Source of the DNA: Azospirillum agricola
Lineage (GTDB): Bacteria; Pseudomonadota; Alphaproteobacteria; Azospirillales; Azospirillaceae
Length of the DNA stretch: 64,000 nucleotides
Direction of reading: 5' to 3'
Assembly (NCBI RefSeq): GCF_017876095.1
Contig: NZ_JAGINM010000002.1
Location: 372,001-436,000, forward strand
This document shows, piece after piece, positions 35,218-45,155 of the stretch. Made by a program: the position numbers and the translations under genes. Numbering within the stretch: the stretch's first letter is position 1; each line of letters begins with the position of its first letter. Under the pieces are notes generated by a model. The model worked only from the letters and a program-made list of their open reading frames with translations, did no database searches and was not told where the DNA came from.

Positions 35218-37245
35218 ATGGACGCCACCGCCACGCAGGACTCCGCCGGGATGTCGATCTCGACCCGCATCGCCATGGGCTTCGCCGCCGTTCTTCTGCT
35301 GACCGTGACGGTCGCGGTCATCGGCTGGCGGGGGCTGAACGGCTACGCGGAGCATGTCGACGTCGCCAGCCGGACCGCCGCGCTCGACACCCGGCTGAAC
35401 CAGGCAAGGCTGGAGGAGGCCCGTTATCTGCTGGATGTCGAGCCGGCGGCGAGCCGTCAGGTCCGCGCCCTGACCGACGCCCTGAGAGCGGACGTCGAGT
35501 CCCTGCTCGCCGACCGCACGCATCCAATGAACCACCAGATCCTGTCCGAGGCGCTCGACAAACTCGCCACCTACCGCAAATCCTTCGACGAGGTGGTGAA
35601 GCTGGAGGCCGACAAGTTCGCCGGACTCGCCAAGCTGCGCCGGCAGACTTCCGTTCTGCTGGAGGCCGCGCGGAGCGTATCGGCGGCGCAGGAGGACCGT
35701 TACCGGACGCTCCTGGCGCGGCTGCGCGAGGCTCCGGCCGATGACGGGGCGCTGGCGGCGTTGGACTCGTCGGTGCGGCTCGGCGGCATCGCCGGCCGGC
35801 TGGTCCAGGAGACGCGGGGCGCCCTGCTCGACGTCCAGCAGTTCCTGATCGAGAATGGCGGATCGGGCAGCACCGCGCTGAACGCCGGCATCGACAGGCT
35901 GCTCCACGTCGTCGGCGACATGCGCAGGAGCGCGCCCGATCCAGACGCCCTGAAGGCGGTCGACGATCTGACCGCCAGCGTCATGGGGGTGGAGACCGAG
36001 TTCCTGCTCGTCGTCGACATCATCCAGAGCCGGCTGAACGCCCGCGCGGCGATGCGCGACGCCGCCGCCGCCGTCAGCGAGCGGGTCGGTCATCTGGTCG
36101 AGATGCAGATGACCGAACGCGAAACCGGCCGCGCCCGCGCCGCCTTCCTGCTGTGGAGCGGCGCGCTCGGCGCGCTCGGCGTCGGCATCCTGCTGTCGAT
36201 CGTCATCGCCCGCAGCCTGACCGGCCCGATCGCCGCGACCACGCGGGCGATCCAGCGCCTGTCGGAAGGCGACCTCTCCACCGCCGTGCCCGGCACCGGC
36301 CGCCGCGACGAGCTGGGCGCCATCGGCCGCGCCACCGTCAGCGTGATCCAGGTGCTGCACGGCCTGCACCACGAGATGCACCGGCTGTCCGGCGTGACCA
36401 CCAGCGCGGCCGGAACGGCGACCGCATCGGAGTTCCACGGCGCCTACGGGGAGATGATCGCGCTGCTGAAGGACACCGGCTCGGCTTTCCAGAGGATCGG
36501 CGAACAGGCGACCCAGGTCGCCGTCGCCGCCGGGCAGGCCAGCACCGCCATCGGCCACGTCTCGGACGGCGCGTCGGAACAGACCGACGACCTCGATCAG
36601 GTCGCCACCGCCGTCGGCCAGTCGGCCCGCGCCATCGCCCATGTCACCGACAGCACCCGCGACGCCTCGGACATGGTCAAGGACGCCGCCGGCTTCGCCG
36701 ACAAGGGCCGCGACGACATGGCCCGCCTGCTGCGCGTCTCGCAGACCATCGCCGAGAACAGCCGGCGCATCGGCCGCATCACCGAGGCGATCACCCAGAT
36801 CGCGGTGAAGACCAACATCCTTTCCGTCAACGCCTCGATCGAGGCGGCCCGCGCCGGCGAGCAGGGCAAGGGCTTCGAGGTCGTCGCCGAGGAGGTCGGC
36901 AAGCTCGCCGACAACGCCGTCGAGAGCGCCCGTCAGATCGCCGACATCGTCGAAACCGCGGCGGCCATGGCGCAGGAAGGCATGACCGTCACCGAGCAGG
37001 CCCGCCGCATGATGGACGGCTTGGCCGAGCGGGTCGCCCGCATCGACAAGGCGTTCCAGTCCGTCGCCGTGGCGATGGAGCAGCAGCAGGCATCGGTCAG
37101 GGAGATCGAGCGGTCGGTCGAGAGCGTGCGCACCGTGGCCTCGAAGAACGCCGCCGCGTCGGAGGAGATCGCCGCGACCATGGTCCACCTCTCGCGGCTG
37201 GCCGATGAAACCCGACGGCAGGTGGCACGCTTCAAGGCGGTTTGA
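35218..37245 (+). CDS. Methyl-accepting chemotaxis protein
   Basis: The receptor (675 residues from the ATG at 35218; ATG 35251 possible) has membrane helices near 14-36 and 320-340, a long all-helical periplasmic ligand region, a HAMP domain and a signalling domain whose hairpin tip reads [20 protein letters not shown]. The canonical tip is [20 protein letters not shown]; Ser and Val replacements suggest a dedicated partner set. It has no C-terminal CheR-tethering pentapeptide. It is divergent from cheR and is the probable input of that operon. Confidence 0.93.
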   Translation: [675 protein letters not shown]

Positions 37246-37522
37246 GACCCTGGAACTCGCCGCTGGTGCCCCACGCAGAGCGCGGGGATGACGAGATGAC
37301 GATCGCTTTCAGGAAGCGAGCGAAGCGGCTGCGGCTGGCTGAAATAAAATTCATCGACGAGCGGATGGGAAAAAGTGGTAATTCCTATTCCCTTCACGGC
37401 GTTAGATGGCATTTAAGTTTGTTTTAACCGTGTTGGCGGCTTATTGGGGGCGTCGGGACGATCAATCCCGGCCATCGATCCACGGATCACCCAGAGATCA
37501 ACCCAAGACAAGGGAAGCCGAC

Positions 37523-37771
37523 ATGCCCACTCCGATGATCGCCGATGAAGTCCGCACGGCCAGCCGCATCCACGCGCGCCTCCTGGATGGTTTCATCGCC
37601 CTGACGGAAGGTGAACTCGCCGGCCTTGCCCCCGGTTTTGCCCAGGAGAGTCTTCAGGAATCGCTGGAGCGTCTGCGCGCCGCCCGCAAATCCTATGGCG
37701 GTATTGCCGGCGTCGTCGTCGCGGCGTCGAGCAACGAACCGATCGCCCTGGCGGCGTCCAACGCCGCCTGA
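37523..37771 (+). CDS. Small hypothetical protein
   Basis: The 82-residue protein starts at MPTPMIADEV with an AAGGGA ribosome-binding site. It is predicted helical, with ALTEGELAGLAPGFAQESL and a hydrophobic Ala/Val-rich tail. No domain recognised. It follows an AT-rich gap of 277 bases after the MCP gene that should contain its promoter, and converges on the DUF2934 gene 44 bases away. Confidence 0.65.
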   Translation: MPTPMIADEVRTASRIHARLLDGFIALTEGELAGLAPGFAQESLQESLERLRAARKSYGGIAGVVVAASSNEPIALAASNAA

Positions 37772-37815
37772 ACGGCGGCGCCGGTTTCACTGTTCCGATT
37801 GCGGGAACCGGCCGG

Positions 37816-38109
37816 TCAGGCCGGAACCGTCTTGCGGGCGCGTGGCTTGCGCGTCTTGGGGGACTCGGCGACCAGTTCCGGTGCCGCCGTTTCGACCGCG
37901 GCGGACAGGGTCGTCACCGGTTCGGCCTTGCTCTTCCTCACCGCCTTGCGCGGCGCCGCCTTCGTCGGTGCGGCCACCCCTTCGGCCTGAGCCGCGACAT
38001 CGCGTTCAGCCTGCAACCAATGATCGGCGTCGCAGCCGTCCGGACAGCCCTGCTCCAACCAGATCGCGTAGGCGCGATCGCGGATGCGCCGCTCGACATC
38101 CAGGCTCAT
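37816..38109 (-). CDS. DUF2934 domain protein with basic C-terminal tail
   Basis: The 97-residue protein has a DUF2934 motif in its first 40 residues (RIRDRAYAIWLEQGCPDG, DHWLQAE), followed by a Lys/Ala/Pro-rich tail resembling a histone H1-like DNA-binding tail (RKAVRKSKAEP, KTRKPRARK). GGAG lies 8 bases before the ATG. Small DUF2934 proteins are common and abundant in alphaproteobacteria, often stress-associated; function unproven. Confidence 0.82.
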   Translation of the reverse strand: MSLDVERRIRDRAYAIWLEQGCPDGCDADHWLQAERDVAAQAEGVAAPTKAAPRKAVRKSKAEPVTTLSAAVETAAPELVAESPKTRKPRARKTVPA

Positions 38110-38212
38110 CACACTCTCCTCGCTGGGTCGTGACAATTTCTGTTGCGACGCGAAGAGTGCCGGACGGGACAACATCCCGCAACCGGGCGAAACGATATCG
38201 GCGCATCGGCCA

Positions 38213-39226
38213 TCAATCCGATGACGTTTCTCCGTGGCCGCCCGGCCTGCTCTGCTGGAGTTCACGCCAGCGGGCGACGTTGCGGTTGTGGTCCGGCAAC
38301 GTCCTGGCGAAAACATGCCCGCCGGTGCCATCGGCGACAAAATAAAGGAAATCGTGCTTCTCCGGTTTCACAACTGCGAGAAGCGACGCCTTGCCGGGGT
38401 TGGCGATGGGCCCCGGCGGCAAGCCGTTGATCTGGTAGGTGTTGTAGGGCGACTCGAACTTCCAGTCGTTGCGGGTCAGCGTCCGGCCCAACTCGCCCGA
38501 ACCATCGGTCAGGGCGTAGATCACGGTCGGATCGGATTGCAGCTTCATCCCGGCTTCCAGCCGGTTGAGAAAGACACCCGCCACCCTGGCGCGCTCGGCC
38601 GCGACGCCGGTTTCCTTTTCGACGATGGACGCCAGGGTCAGCGCCTGTTCGGCCGTCTCGATCGGCAAGCCGTCCTCGCGCCCCTTCCACGCCTCGGCCA
38701 GCGCCTGGGTCATGGCGGTCTGCATCCGCTCGACCAGCGAGGCACGGCTGTCGCCATAGGCGTAATGGTAGGTTTCGGGAAGCAGCGCGCCGTTCCTCGG
38801 CACCTTGCCCAACTCGCCGGTCAGGGCCGGCTCCTTGTCCAGCAGGGCCACCACCTGCGCCGAGGTCAGCCCCTCCGGCACGGTGAAGCGCCGCACCACG
38901 GTGCGGCCCTGGCGCATTTGCTCCAGGACGGCTTCCATGCTGATTCCGGCGGGAAACAGATACTCGCCGGCCTTGAGGTCGCGCACCGGCCCCATCAGCC
39001 CCATCAGCTTGGATCCGGCGACGAACAGCAGCGGCGAATCGATCACCCCGGCGTCGCCGAGCGTGATGGCGATGGCCTCGATCCCGCTGCCGCGCGGGAT
39101 GACCACGCTTTCCGGCTGCTCGAGCGGACCGGGGGCCATGACGCGCATGACTCCCCAGACGCCGACTCCTGCGGTGGCGCCGGCAACGACCAGCGCCCCC
39201 GCGATGATCCGGAGGCCCCAGCCCAT
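38213..39226 (-). CDS. mltG: Endolytic peptidoglycan transglycosylase MltG
   Basis: MltG cuts nascent glycan strands in the periplasm and helps set strand length. The 337-residue protein has an N-terminal membrane anchor (about 5-28), a LysM-like part (VVIPRGSGIEAIA), and the YceG catalytic domain with the glutamates of TLASIVEKETG (about 203-205), the NRLEAGMKLQSDPTVIY block and YNTYQINGLPPGPI. It lies 5 bases after fabF, the usual arrangement in this group. Confidence 0.96.
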   Translation of the reverse strand: MGWGLRIIAGALVVAGATAGVGVWGVMRVMAPGPLEQPESVVIPRGSGIEAIAITLGDAGVIDSPLLFVAGSKLMGLMGPVRDLKAGEYLFPAGISMEAVLEQMRQGRTVVRRFTVPEGLTSAQVVALLDKEPALTGELGKVPRNGALLPETYHYAYGDSRASLVERMQTAMTQALAEAWKGREDGLPIETAEQALTLASIVEKETGVAAERARVAGVFLNRLEAGMKLQSDPTVIYALTDGSGELGRTLTRNDWKFESPYNTYQINGLPPGPIANPGKASLLAVVKPEKHDFLYFVADGTGGHVFARTLPDHNRNVARWRELQQSRPGGHGETSSD

Positions 39227-39231
39227 GCCGC

Positions 39232-40494
39232 TTACGCGAACTCCTTGAAGACCAGCGACGCGTTGGTGCCGCCGAACCCGAAGGAGTTCGACAGCGCCGC
39301 GCGGACCCGGCGCTCCTGGGCGACCTTCGCCACCAGATTGACGCCCTGGCAGCTCTCCGACGGATTCTCCAGGTTCAGGGTCGGCGGAACGATGCCGTGG
39401 TTGATCGACTTGATCGAGTAGATCGCCTCGACCGCGCCGGCGGCGCCCAGCAGGTGGCCGATGGCCGACTTGGTGGAGGACATCGCCAGCTTGTCCATGG
39501 CGGTGCCGAACAGACGCTTCACGGCGCCAAGCTCGATCTCGTCGCCGAGCGGCGTCGAGGTGCCATGAGCGTTGACGTAGTCGATGTCGGCCGGGGTCAG
39601 GCCGGCGCGCTTCAGCGCCCCGCTCATCGCCCGGAAGCCGCCGTTGCCATCCTCCGCCGGGGCGGAGATGTGGTGGGCGTCGCCCGACAGGCCGTAGCCG
39701 ACGATCTCGGCGTAGATGGTGGCGCCGCGCTTCTTCGCGTGCTCCAGCTCCTCGAGGACGACGACGCCCGAGCCCTCGCCGATGACGAAGCCGTCACGGT
39801 CCTTGTCGTAGGGGCGCGAGGCCTTCTCCGGCGTGTCGTTGAAATTGGTGGACAGGGCGCGCATGGCGGCGAAGCCGGCCACGCCCAGGCGGCTGACCGC
39901 CGCCTCGGTGCCGCCGGCGACCATGACGTCGGCGTCGTCCCACATGATCAGGCGGGCGGCGTCGCCGATGGCGTGCGCGCCGGTCGAGCAGGCGGTGACC
40001 ACCGAGTGGTTCGGGCCCTTGAAGCCGTGCTGGATCGAGATGTGACCGGAGGCCAGATTGATCAGGCAGGCGGGAATGAAGAAGGGCGACAGGCGGCGCG
40101 GCCCCTTCTCGTGCAGGGTCACGGCGCCGTCGGCGATGCCCGGAAGGCCGCCGATGCCGGAGCCGACCATCACGCCGGTGCGCTCGCGCTCCTCGTCGGT
40201 CTGCGGAGTCCAGCCGGAATCGCGGATGGCTTCCTGCGCCGCCGCGATCGCGTAGAGGATGAAGTCATCCATCTTGCGCTGGTCCTTCGGCGGCACGAAG
40301 GAATCGGCGTTGAAATCGCCGTCGCCCGTACCGCGCGGAACCTGACCAGCGACCTTGGAGGCGAGGTCGGACGTCTCGAAGCCCGTGATCGCGCGGATTC
40401 CCGATTGACCGGCAATCAGCCGCTCCCAGTTCACCGTGTGGCCAACGCCAAGCGGCGTGACCAGACCGAGGCCGGTGACGACGACACGTCTCAT
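39232..40494 (-). CDS. fabF: Beta-ketoacyl-ACP synthase II
   Basis: FabF condenses malonyl-ACP with acyl-ACP in fatty-acid elongation. The 420-residue thiolase-fold enzyme has the catalytic C169 (VVTACSTGAHAI) and the two histidines in NAHGTSTPLGD and IGHLLGAAG. It is preceded by acpP and followed by mltG on the same strand. Confidence 0.98.
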   Translation of the reverse strand: MRRVVVTGLGLVTPLGVGHTVNWERLIAGQSGIRAITGFETSDLASKVAGQVPRGTGDGDFNADSFVPPKDQRKMDDFILYAIAAAQEAIRDSGWTPQTDEERERTGVMVGSGIGGLPGIADGAVTLHEKGPRRLSPFFIPACLINLASGHISIQHGFKGPNHSVVTACSTGAHAIGDAARLIMWDDADVMVAGGTEAAVSRLGVAGFAAMRALSTNFNDTPEKASRPYDKDRDGFVIGEGSGVVVLEELEHAKKRGATIYAEIVGYGLSGDAHHISAPAEDGNGGFRAMSGALKRAGLTPADIDYVNAHGTSTPLGDEIELGAVKRLFGTAMDKLAMSSTKSAIGHLLGAAGAVEAIYSIKSINHGIVPPTLNLENPSESCQGVNLVAKVAQERRVRAALSNSFGFGGTNASLVFKEFA

Positions 40495-40587
40495 GAGCTG
40501 TTTCCTGACCTATCCTCGAAAAAACGTCGACGGCCAGGCCACCGCGTCGCGGATCGCCTGGCCACCGGTAAAGGCGTCCCTGCCCGA

Positions 40588-40827
40588 TCAGGCCGGGGCG
40601 TTCGCCTTGATGAAGTCGATGGCGTCCTTCACCGACAGAATCTTCTCGGCGGCGTCGTCGGGGATCTCGACCCCGAACTCCTCCTCGAAGGCCATGACCA
40701 GCTCGACGGTGTCGAGGCTGTCGGCGCCCAGATCGTCGATGAAGGAGGCGTTCTCCACCACCTTCGACTCCTCGACACCCAGGTGGTCCACAACGATCTT
40801 CTTCACGCGCTCGGCGATGTCGCTCAT
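40588..40827 (-). CDS. acpP: Acyl carrier protein
   Basis: The 79-residue acidic four-helix carrier has the phosphopantetheine attachment serine S37 in [10 protein letters not shown]. Start [10 protein letters not shown] fits the family; upstream codons are non-homologous. It shuttles acyl chains between the Fab enzymes encoded on both sides. Confidence 0.98.
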   Translation of the reverse strand: MSDIAERVKKIVVDHLGVEESKVVENASFIDDLGADSLDTVELVMAFEEEFGVEIPDDAAEKILSVKDAIDFIKANAPA

Positions 40828-41009
40828 CTTATCTGACCTTCCAATCCTTGAAATCGCTCGGGAAACCGCTCGGGATAATCCGGTCGGAGCGACACGCGGA
40901 AGGCGTGCCGTCCTGCTGCGAAAAGCCCCGTCCGATAACACATTTCCGCAGCCTTGACCAGCGCCCGCGGGGGCTGGGGGCCGCGAAGCTTCACAAGAGG
41001 CGTATCGCC

Positions 41010-41747
41010 TCAGATCATGGCCATGCCGCCGTTGACATGCAGCGTCTGGCCAGTGACATAGGCGGCCTCTTCGCTCGCGAGGTACACGACCCCGGCGGCG
41101 ATCTCCCCCGGCTCGCCCATGCGGCCGGCCGGGATGGCGGGGAGCAGCTTCTGCTTCTGCTCGTCGTTCAGGGCGTCGGTCATCGCCGTGGTGATGAACC
41201 CCGGCGCGACGCAGTTGACCGTGATGTTGCGCGAGGCCAGCTCGGCGGCAAGGGCCTTCGACATGCCGATCAGGCCGGCCTTCGACGCGGCGTAGTTGGC
41301 CTGCCCCGGATTGCCGGTGACTCCGACCACGGAGGTTATGTTGACGATGCGGCCCCAGCGGCGCTTCATCATGCCGCGCATGGACGCGCGCGACAGGCGG
41401 AAGGCGGCCGTCAGGTTCACGTCGAGGACGGCCTGCCAGTCCTCGTCCTTCATCCGCATGGCGATCTGGTCGCGCGTCAGCCCGGCGTTGTTGACCAGGA
41501 TGTCCACCTTGCCCAGCGCCGCCTCGGCATCCTTGAAGAGCTGCTCGGTGGCGGCCGCCTCGGACAGGTTGCCGGGGACGACGAAGGCGCGCTCGCCCAG
41601 TTCGGCGGCCAGCGCCTCCAGCGGGGCGGTGCGGGTGCCGGACAGCGCGACGGCGGCGCCCTGGGCGTGCAGCGCGCGGGCGATGGACGCGCCGATGCCG
41701 CCCGATGCGCCGGTGACGAGGGCCGACTTGCCGGTCAGATCGAACAT
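41010..41747 (-). CDS. fabG: 3-oxoacyl-ACP reductase
   Basis: FabG reduces beta-ketoacyl-ACP with NADPH. The 245-residue short-chain dehydrogenase has the cofactor motif [12 protein letters not shown], the catalytic Ser in ITSVVG and the YAASK motif. Start [11 protein letters not shown] is the family N-terminus. It lies 11 bases after fabD. Confidence 0.97.
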   Translation of the reverse strand: MFDLTGKSALVTGASGGIGASIARALHAQGAAVALSGTRTAPLEALAAELGERAFVVPGNLSEAAATEQLFKDAEAALGKVDILVNNAGLTRDQIAMRMKDEDWQAVLDVNLTAAFRLSRASMRGMMKRRWGRIVNITSVVGVTGNPGQANYAASKAGLIGMSKALAAELASRNITVNCVAPGFITTAMTDALNDEQKQKLLPAIPAGRMGEPGEIAAGVVYLASEEAAYVTGQTLHVNGGMAMI

Positions 41748-41758
41748 GGTGGGAATCC

Positions 41759-42709
41759 TCACAGGGTCTTGAGGAACGACTCGACGTCCGCCGGGGTGCC
41801 GACCGACGTGGCGGAGAGTTCCTTGTCGATGCGCTTGGTCAGCCCGGCCAGCACCTTGCCCGACCCGACCTCGACCAGAGTCGACACGCCCTGCTCCTTC
41901 ATGGCCAGGACGCATTCGCGCCAGCGGACCATGCCGGTGACCTGATCGACCAGCAGGCGGCGGATCGCGTTGGGGTCGGAGACGGCCGACGCGGTCACGT
42001 TGGCGACCACCGGCACGACCGGCGCCGCGATGGTGACGGACGCCAGCGCCTCGGCCATCGCGTCGGCGGCCGGCTGCATCAGCGCGCAGTGGAAGGGGGC
42101 GGAGACCGGCAGGCGGACGGAGCGCTTCAGCCCCCGCTCGGCGGCCAGCGCGATGGCGCGGTCGATGGCCTCGGCGCTGCCGGAGATCACCACCTGACCG
42201 ACCGAATTGTCGTTGGCGACGGAGCACACCTCGCCGAGCGCGCTGTCGACGGAGTCGGCGGCGATGGCCTGCGCCTGCTCCAGCTCGGCGCCCAGCAGGG
42301 CCGCCATGGCGCCCTTGCCGACCGGAACGGCCTTCTGCATGGCCTGCCCGCGCAGCTTCAGCAGGCGCGCGGTGTCGGCCAGCGTGAAGGCGCCGGCGGC
42401 GCAGAGCGCCGAATACTCGCCCAGCGAATGGCCGGCGACGAAGGCGGCGTGCTTGGCGAGATCGACCCCGCCCTCGCTCTGCAACACCCGCATCACGGCG
42501 ACGCTGACCGCCATCAGGGCGGGCTGGGCGTTCTCGGTCAGGGTCAGGTCGGCCTCGGGGCCTTCGACCATCAGGCGCGACAGCCGCTGGTTCAGCGCGT
42601 CGTCCACCTCTTCGAAGGTGTGGCGCGCGACTTCGAACGCTTCGGCGAGTTCGCGGCCCATGCCGACGGCTTGGCTGCCCTGCCCCGGAAAGACGAACGC
42701 CCTGGTCAT
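41759..42709 (-). CDS. fabD: Malonyl-CoA-ACP transacylase
   Basis: FabD loads malonyl groups onto ACP. The 316-residue enzyme begins [15 protein letters not shown] and has the nucleophile S95 in [10 protein letters not shown] and the catalytic His in SAPFHCALM. First gene of the fabD-fabG-acpP-fabF-mltG cluster; the 264-base gap upstream should contain the promoter. Confidence 0.97.
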   Translation of the reverse strand: MTRAFVFPGQGSQAVGMGRELAEAFEVARHTFEEVDDALNQRLSRLMVEGPEADLTLTENAQPALMAVSVAVMRVLQSEGGVDLAKHAAFVAGHSLGEYSALCAAGAFTLADTARLLKLRGQAMQKAVPVGKGAMAALLGAELEQAQAIAADSVDSALGEVCSVANDNSVGQVVISGSAEAIDRAIALAAERGLKRSVRLPVSAPFHCALMQPAADAMAEALASVTIAAPVVPVVANVTASAVSDPNAIRRLLVDQVTGMVRWRECVLAMKEQGVSTLVEVGSGKVLAGLTKRIDKELSATSVGTPADVESFLKTL

Positions 42710-42866
42710 GTGTCGTATGGAACCCTGGATGGAAGGCGCCCCGCCCCTCGCGGCGGCGCCATGGAATGCGCGACAGTCATACCCTCCCTTTTGGGCAAGT
42801 CAAGCGACGCGCGACGACCGGACCCGCCAAGGGTCGATAAAATGCGCCTGATCCAGGCAAAACGCC

Positions 42867-42899
42867 CATGAACAGCCAGCTTCGACGCGGCTGTTCATG
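42867..42899 (-). terminator. Perfect 11-bp inverted repeat, possible terminator
   Basis: Arms at 42867-42877 and 42889-42899 are perfectly complementary with an 11-base loop. It lies 75 bases downstream of the acyltransferase stop and ahead of fabD. On the minus strand the stem is followed only by GGGCGTTTTGCC, so termination may be weak. Confidence 0.45.
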
Positions 42900-42973
42900 A
42901 CGAGGGGCTTTCCGAATCTTGCGCTGTTCACGCCCTTTCTATGAAGAACGGCGAATCCGCCAGGAAAGCCGGC

Positions 42974-43963
42974 TCAAGCCTTGCCGACCAGGGCGACGCG
43001 GGTCCAGGGCCGCAGTTGCGCCGCCGCTTCCAGCATCATCGGTCCGGCAAGCCCGGCGAGCAGCGCCACCCCGAACACCGCGGCATCGCCATAGCCGAGC
43101 TTGTGCAGCACCACCCGCGCGCCGGCGGTGAAGAAGGCGTGGTGCAGATAGATGGCGTAGGAGGACTTGCCGACGGTCCGGAACACCGCGCTGGACGGCA
43201 TGGCGTGCAGCAGGGTCACCGCGCCGCCCATGCCGCACAGCAGCGCCACCGCGCTGTTCCAGCCGAAATAATGATGGATCGCCCCCAGCAGCGACGCCTG
43301 GTGCAGCGCCAACCCGAGCAGCAGGGCGCCGCCGGCCGTCCCCAGGAGCGCGCGGCGCGGCAGCCGGTCGCGGAAACGGGTCACCGCGACGCCGAGCAGA
43401 AAGTGAGGCAGCAGGACAAAGGTCTCGTTGATCGAGAAGGGATTCGATTCGGTGTGGATCGTCTGGCAGCCGATCATCGCCAGACCGAGGACCGCCGCGA
43501 AGGGAACGGGCCGGTCGATCAGCCGCGCCGCGTCGAGCAGCGCCACGAAGGCGAAGATCAGGAAGAGCGATTGCAGATACCAGAAATGGGCATAGGAATA
43601 GACGTAGATCTCCCACATCGCGTTCGGCGCGAAGCTGCCGTTGGCCCCCGGCGCGTGGGTTTGCACGAGGTAGAAGAGGGTGGAGACGACCAGGAACGGA
43701 AAGCCCAGGCGCCGCAGCTTCTTGACGAAAAAGGACGGGAGCGCCCCGCCCGCCGCCGGCCGCAGGGCATAGACCAGACCCGACAGGAAGGTGAAGAGCG
43801 GCATGCGGATCAGCTCGAAGCTGCTCGTCGCGTAGCGGTAGAGGGATCCGTCCTCAACCTGCATGCCGGTGCCGGGCACCCCGACGACGTGGTAGGCGAC
43901 CAAAAGGATGCAGGCGAGCCCGCGCAACTCCACGACATGATAAGGCAGGGTGTCTCTGCGCAT
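42974..43963 (-). CDS. Acyltransferase-3 family membrane protein
   Basis: The 329-residue protein has about nine to ten membrane helices, with family landmarks ELRGLACILLVAYHV near the N-terminus (the R-G and H are typical of the O-acetylating enzymes) and a C-terminal SSYAIYLHHAFF. Members O-acylate polysaccharides, lipids or antibiotics. A cell-envelope glycan is the likely acceptor here, but no biosynthesis cluster is linked. Start MRRDTLPYHV precedes the first helix. Confidence 0.88.
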   Translation of the reverse strand: MRRDTLPYHVVELRGLACILLVAYHVVGVPGTGMQVEDGSLYRYATSSFELIRMPLFTFLSGLVYALRPAAGGALPSFFVKKLRRLGFPFLVVSTLFYLVQTHAPGANGSFAPNAMWEIYVYSYAHFWYLQSLFLIFAFVALLDAARLIDRPVPFAAVLGLAMIGCQTIHTESNPFSINETFVLLPHFLLGVAVTRFRDRLPRRALLGTAGGALLLGLALHQASLLGAIHHYFGWNSAVALLCGMGGAVTLLHAMPSSAVFRTVGKSSYAIYLHHAFFTAGARVVLHKLGYGDAAVFGVALLAGLAGPMMLEAAAQLRPWTRVALVGKA

Positions 43964-44253
43964 TGGTATCCCCGTGCGAGCCGAAGTGAGGAAAGCGGCC
44001 GTCGCTTGCCGTCCGGTGCCTTGTGGCTGGGTCGTCCGGCCCCGCGACGTTGCCGCGCGGCCCTGGGACGGTGGCGGGAACGCGGCCTCTGCGGCCCTTG
44101 TTCGCTCTTTTGGCTGAATGTGCCGGGAACTTCCCTTTATTGGCGCGGTCCGGCCGGCCGGCGTAAGCTCGACGGGGAGGCGCCGCTTTCCGGGACGCCC
44201 GGCGGGTGGTGAGGGAAACTGCGGGGCCGCCTGAATTTGCTCTGGATTTCCGC

Positions 44254-44281
44254 TGGACAGCGGGGCCGCCCTGTGCATACT
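44254..44281 (+). promoter_or_regulatory. Candidate promoter of the rpsF operon
   Basis: TGGACA at 44254-44259 and CATACT at 44276-44281 are separated by 16 bases and lie about 115 bases before the rpsF start. One copy of the direct repeat GCGGGGCCGCC fills the spacer. Confidence 0.4.
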
Positions 44282-44312
44282 GCGCCGCTTCATAACTCCT
44301 TGCCGACGGCTT

Positions 44313-44355
44313 GCCGCCGGCTAGGCCCGGGCGGCTGACCCCATCCATAGGGGGT
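44313..44355 (+). promoter_or_regulatory. Possible autoregulatory leader of rpsF-rpsR
   Basis: Two small stem-loops (GCCGCC/GGCGGC at 44313-44335 and ACCCC/GGGGT at 44338-44355) lie in the leader. Many bacteria regulate this operon through an S6:S18-binding leader RNA, but I could not align the known motif, so this is only a location to test. Confidence 0.25.
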
Positions 44356-44396
44356 GGCGGCGCAGCGCCGGACCATGAACAGCCATGGGGAGTGCA

Positions 44397-44837
44397 ATGG
44401 CACTTTACGAGTGCGTGCTGATCGCACGCCAGGACATCTCGGCCGCCCAGGCCGAGCAGCTCGGTGAGACCTTCGCCCAGATCATCCGCGACAACGGCGG
44501 CACGGTCGCGAAGACCGAGTACTGGGGTCTGAAGACCCTGACCTACAAGATCAAGAAGAACCGCAAGGGTCACTACACCCTGTTCAATCTCGACGCGCCG
44601 GCCGCCGCCGTCGCCGAGATGGAGCGGAACATGAGCATCAACGAGGACGTCCTGCGCTACATGACCGTGCGCGTCGACGAACTCGATGCCAACCCGTCGG
44701 CGATGATGCAGAGCCGGAACGAGCGCAGCGAGCGCGGAGAGCGTGGCGACCGTGGTCCCCGCCGCTTCGACGACCGCGGCCCGCGTCCGCCGCGCCGTCA
44801 GGAGAATGTTGCCGCTGGTGAAGGGGAGACCGCGTAA
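44397..44837 (+). CDS. rpsF: 30S ribosomal protein S6
   Basis: The 146-residue protein has the S6 core ([38 protein letters not shown]) and an Arg/Glu/Gly-rich C-terminal extension beyond residue ~105 typical of alphaproteobacteria. ATG 44397 with GGGGAG is preferred to ATG 44385. The stop overlaps rpsR by one base. Confidence 0.97.
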   Translation: MALYECVLIARQDISAAQAEQLGETFAQIIRDNGGTVAKTEYWGLKTLTYKIKKNRKGHYTLFNLDAPAAAVAEMERNMSINEDVLRYMTVRVDELDANPSAMMQSRNERSERGERGDRGPRRFDDRGPRPPRRQENVAAGEGETA

Positions 44838-45109
44838 TGAGCGACAAGCAGACCACGGGCGCTCCGGCCCGCACCGGTGGCGGCGCCCGCCGCCCCTTCT
44901 TCCGCCGCCGCAAGACCTGCCCGTTCTCGGGCGCGAACGCTCCGGCGATCGACTACAAGGACGTCAAGCTGCTGTCCCGCTTCATCTCGGAGCGTGGCAA
45001 GATCGTCCCGAGCCGCATCACCGCGGTCTCGACGAAGAAGCAGCGTGAACTGGCCCGCGCCATCAAGCGCGCCCGTTTCCTGGCCCTGCTTCCGTACATC
45101 GTGAAGTAA
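44837..45109 (+). CDS. rpsR: 30S ribosomal protein S18
   Basis: The 90-residue basic protein has the S18 signature [13 protein letters not shown] and [28 protein letters not shown] core. It binds S6 in the small subunit platform and is co-translated with it through the TAATG overlap. Confidence 0.98.
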   Translation: MSDKQTTGAPARTGGGARRPFFRRRKTCPFSGANAPAIDYKDVKLLSRFISERGKIVPSRITAVSTKKQRELARAIKRARFLALLPYIVK

Positions 45110-45155
45110 GCCCGGACCGGATCGAGAGTTTTAGGCAAAGGTCGAAAGGGTTCCC

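Larger units (their letters stand above)
43964..44396. other. Divergent intergenic region and rpsF leader
   Basis: This 433-base gap separates the acyltransferase (minus) from rpsF (plus). It contains the 11-base direct repeat GCGGGGCCGCC at 44221-44231 and 44260-44270, a candidate promoter at 44254-44281, and a GC-rich leader with two short stem-loops (44313-44335 and 44338-44355) before the GGGGAG ribosome-binding site of rpsF. No gene seen. Confidence 0.5.

Noticed and set aside
28174..37245. Wsp-type surface-sensing system
   Set aside because: Wsp has a CheA-receiver fusion, two CheW proteins and a GGDEF response regulator; none is present here.
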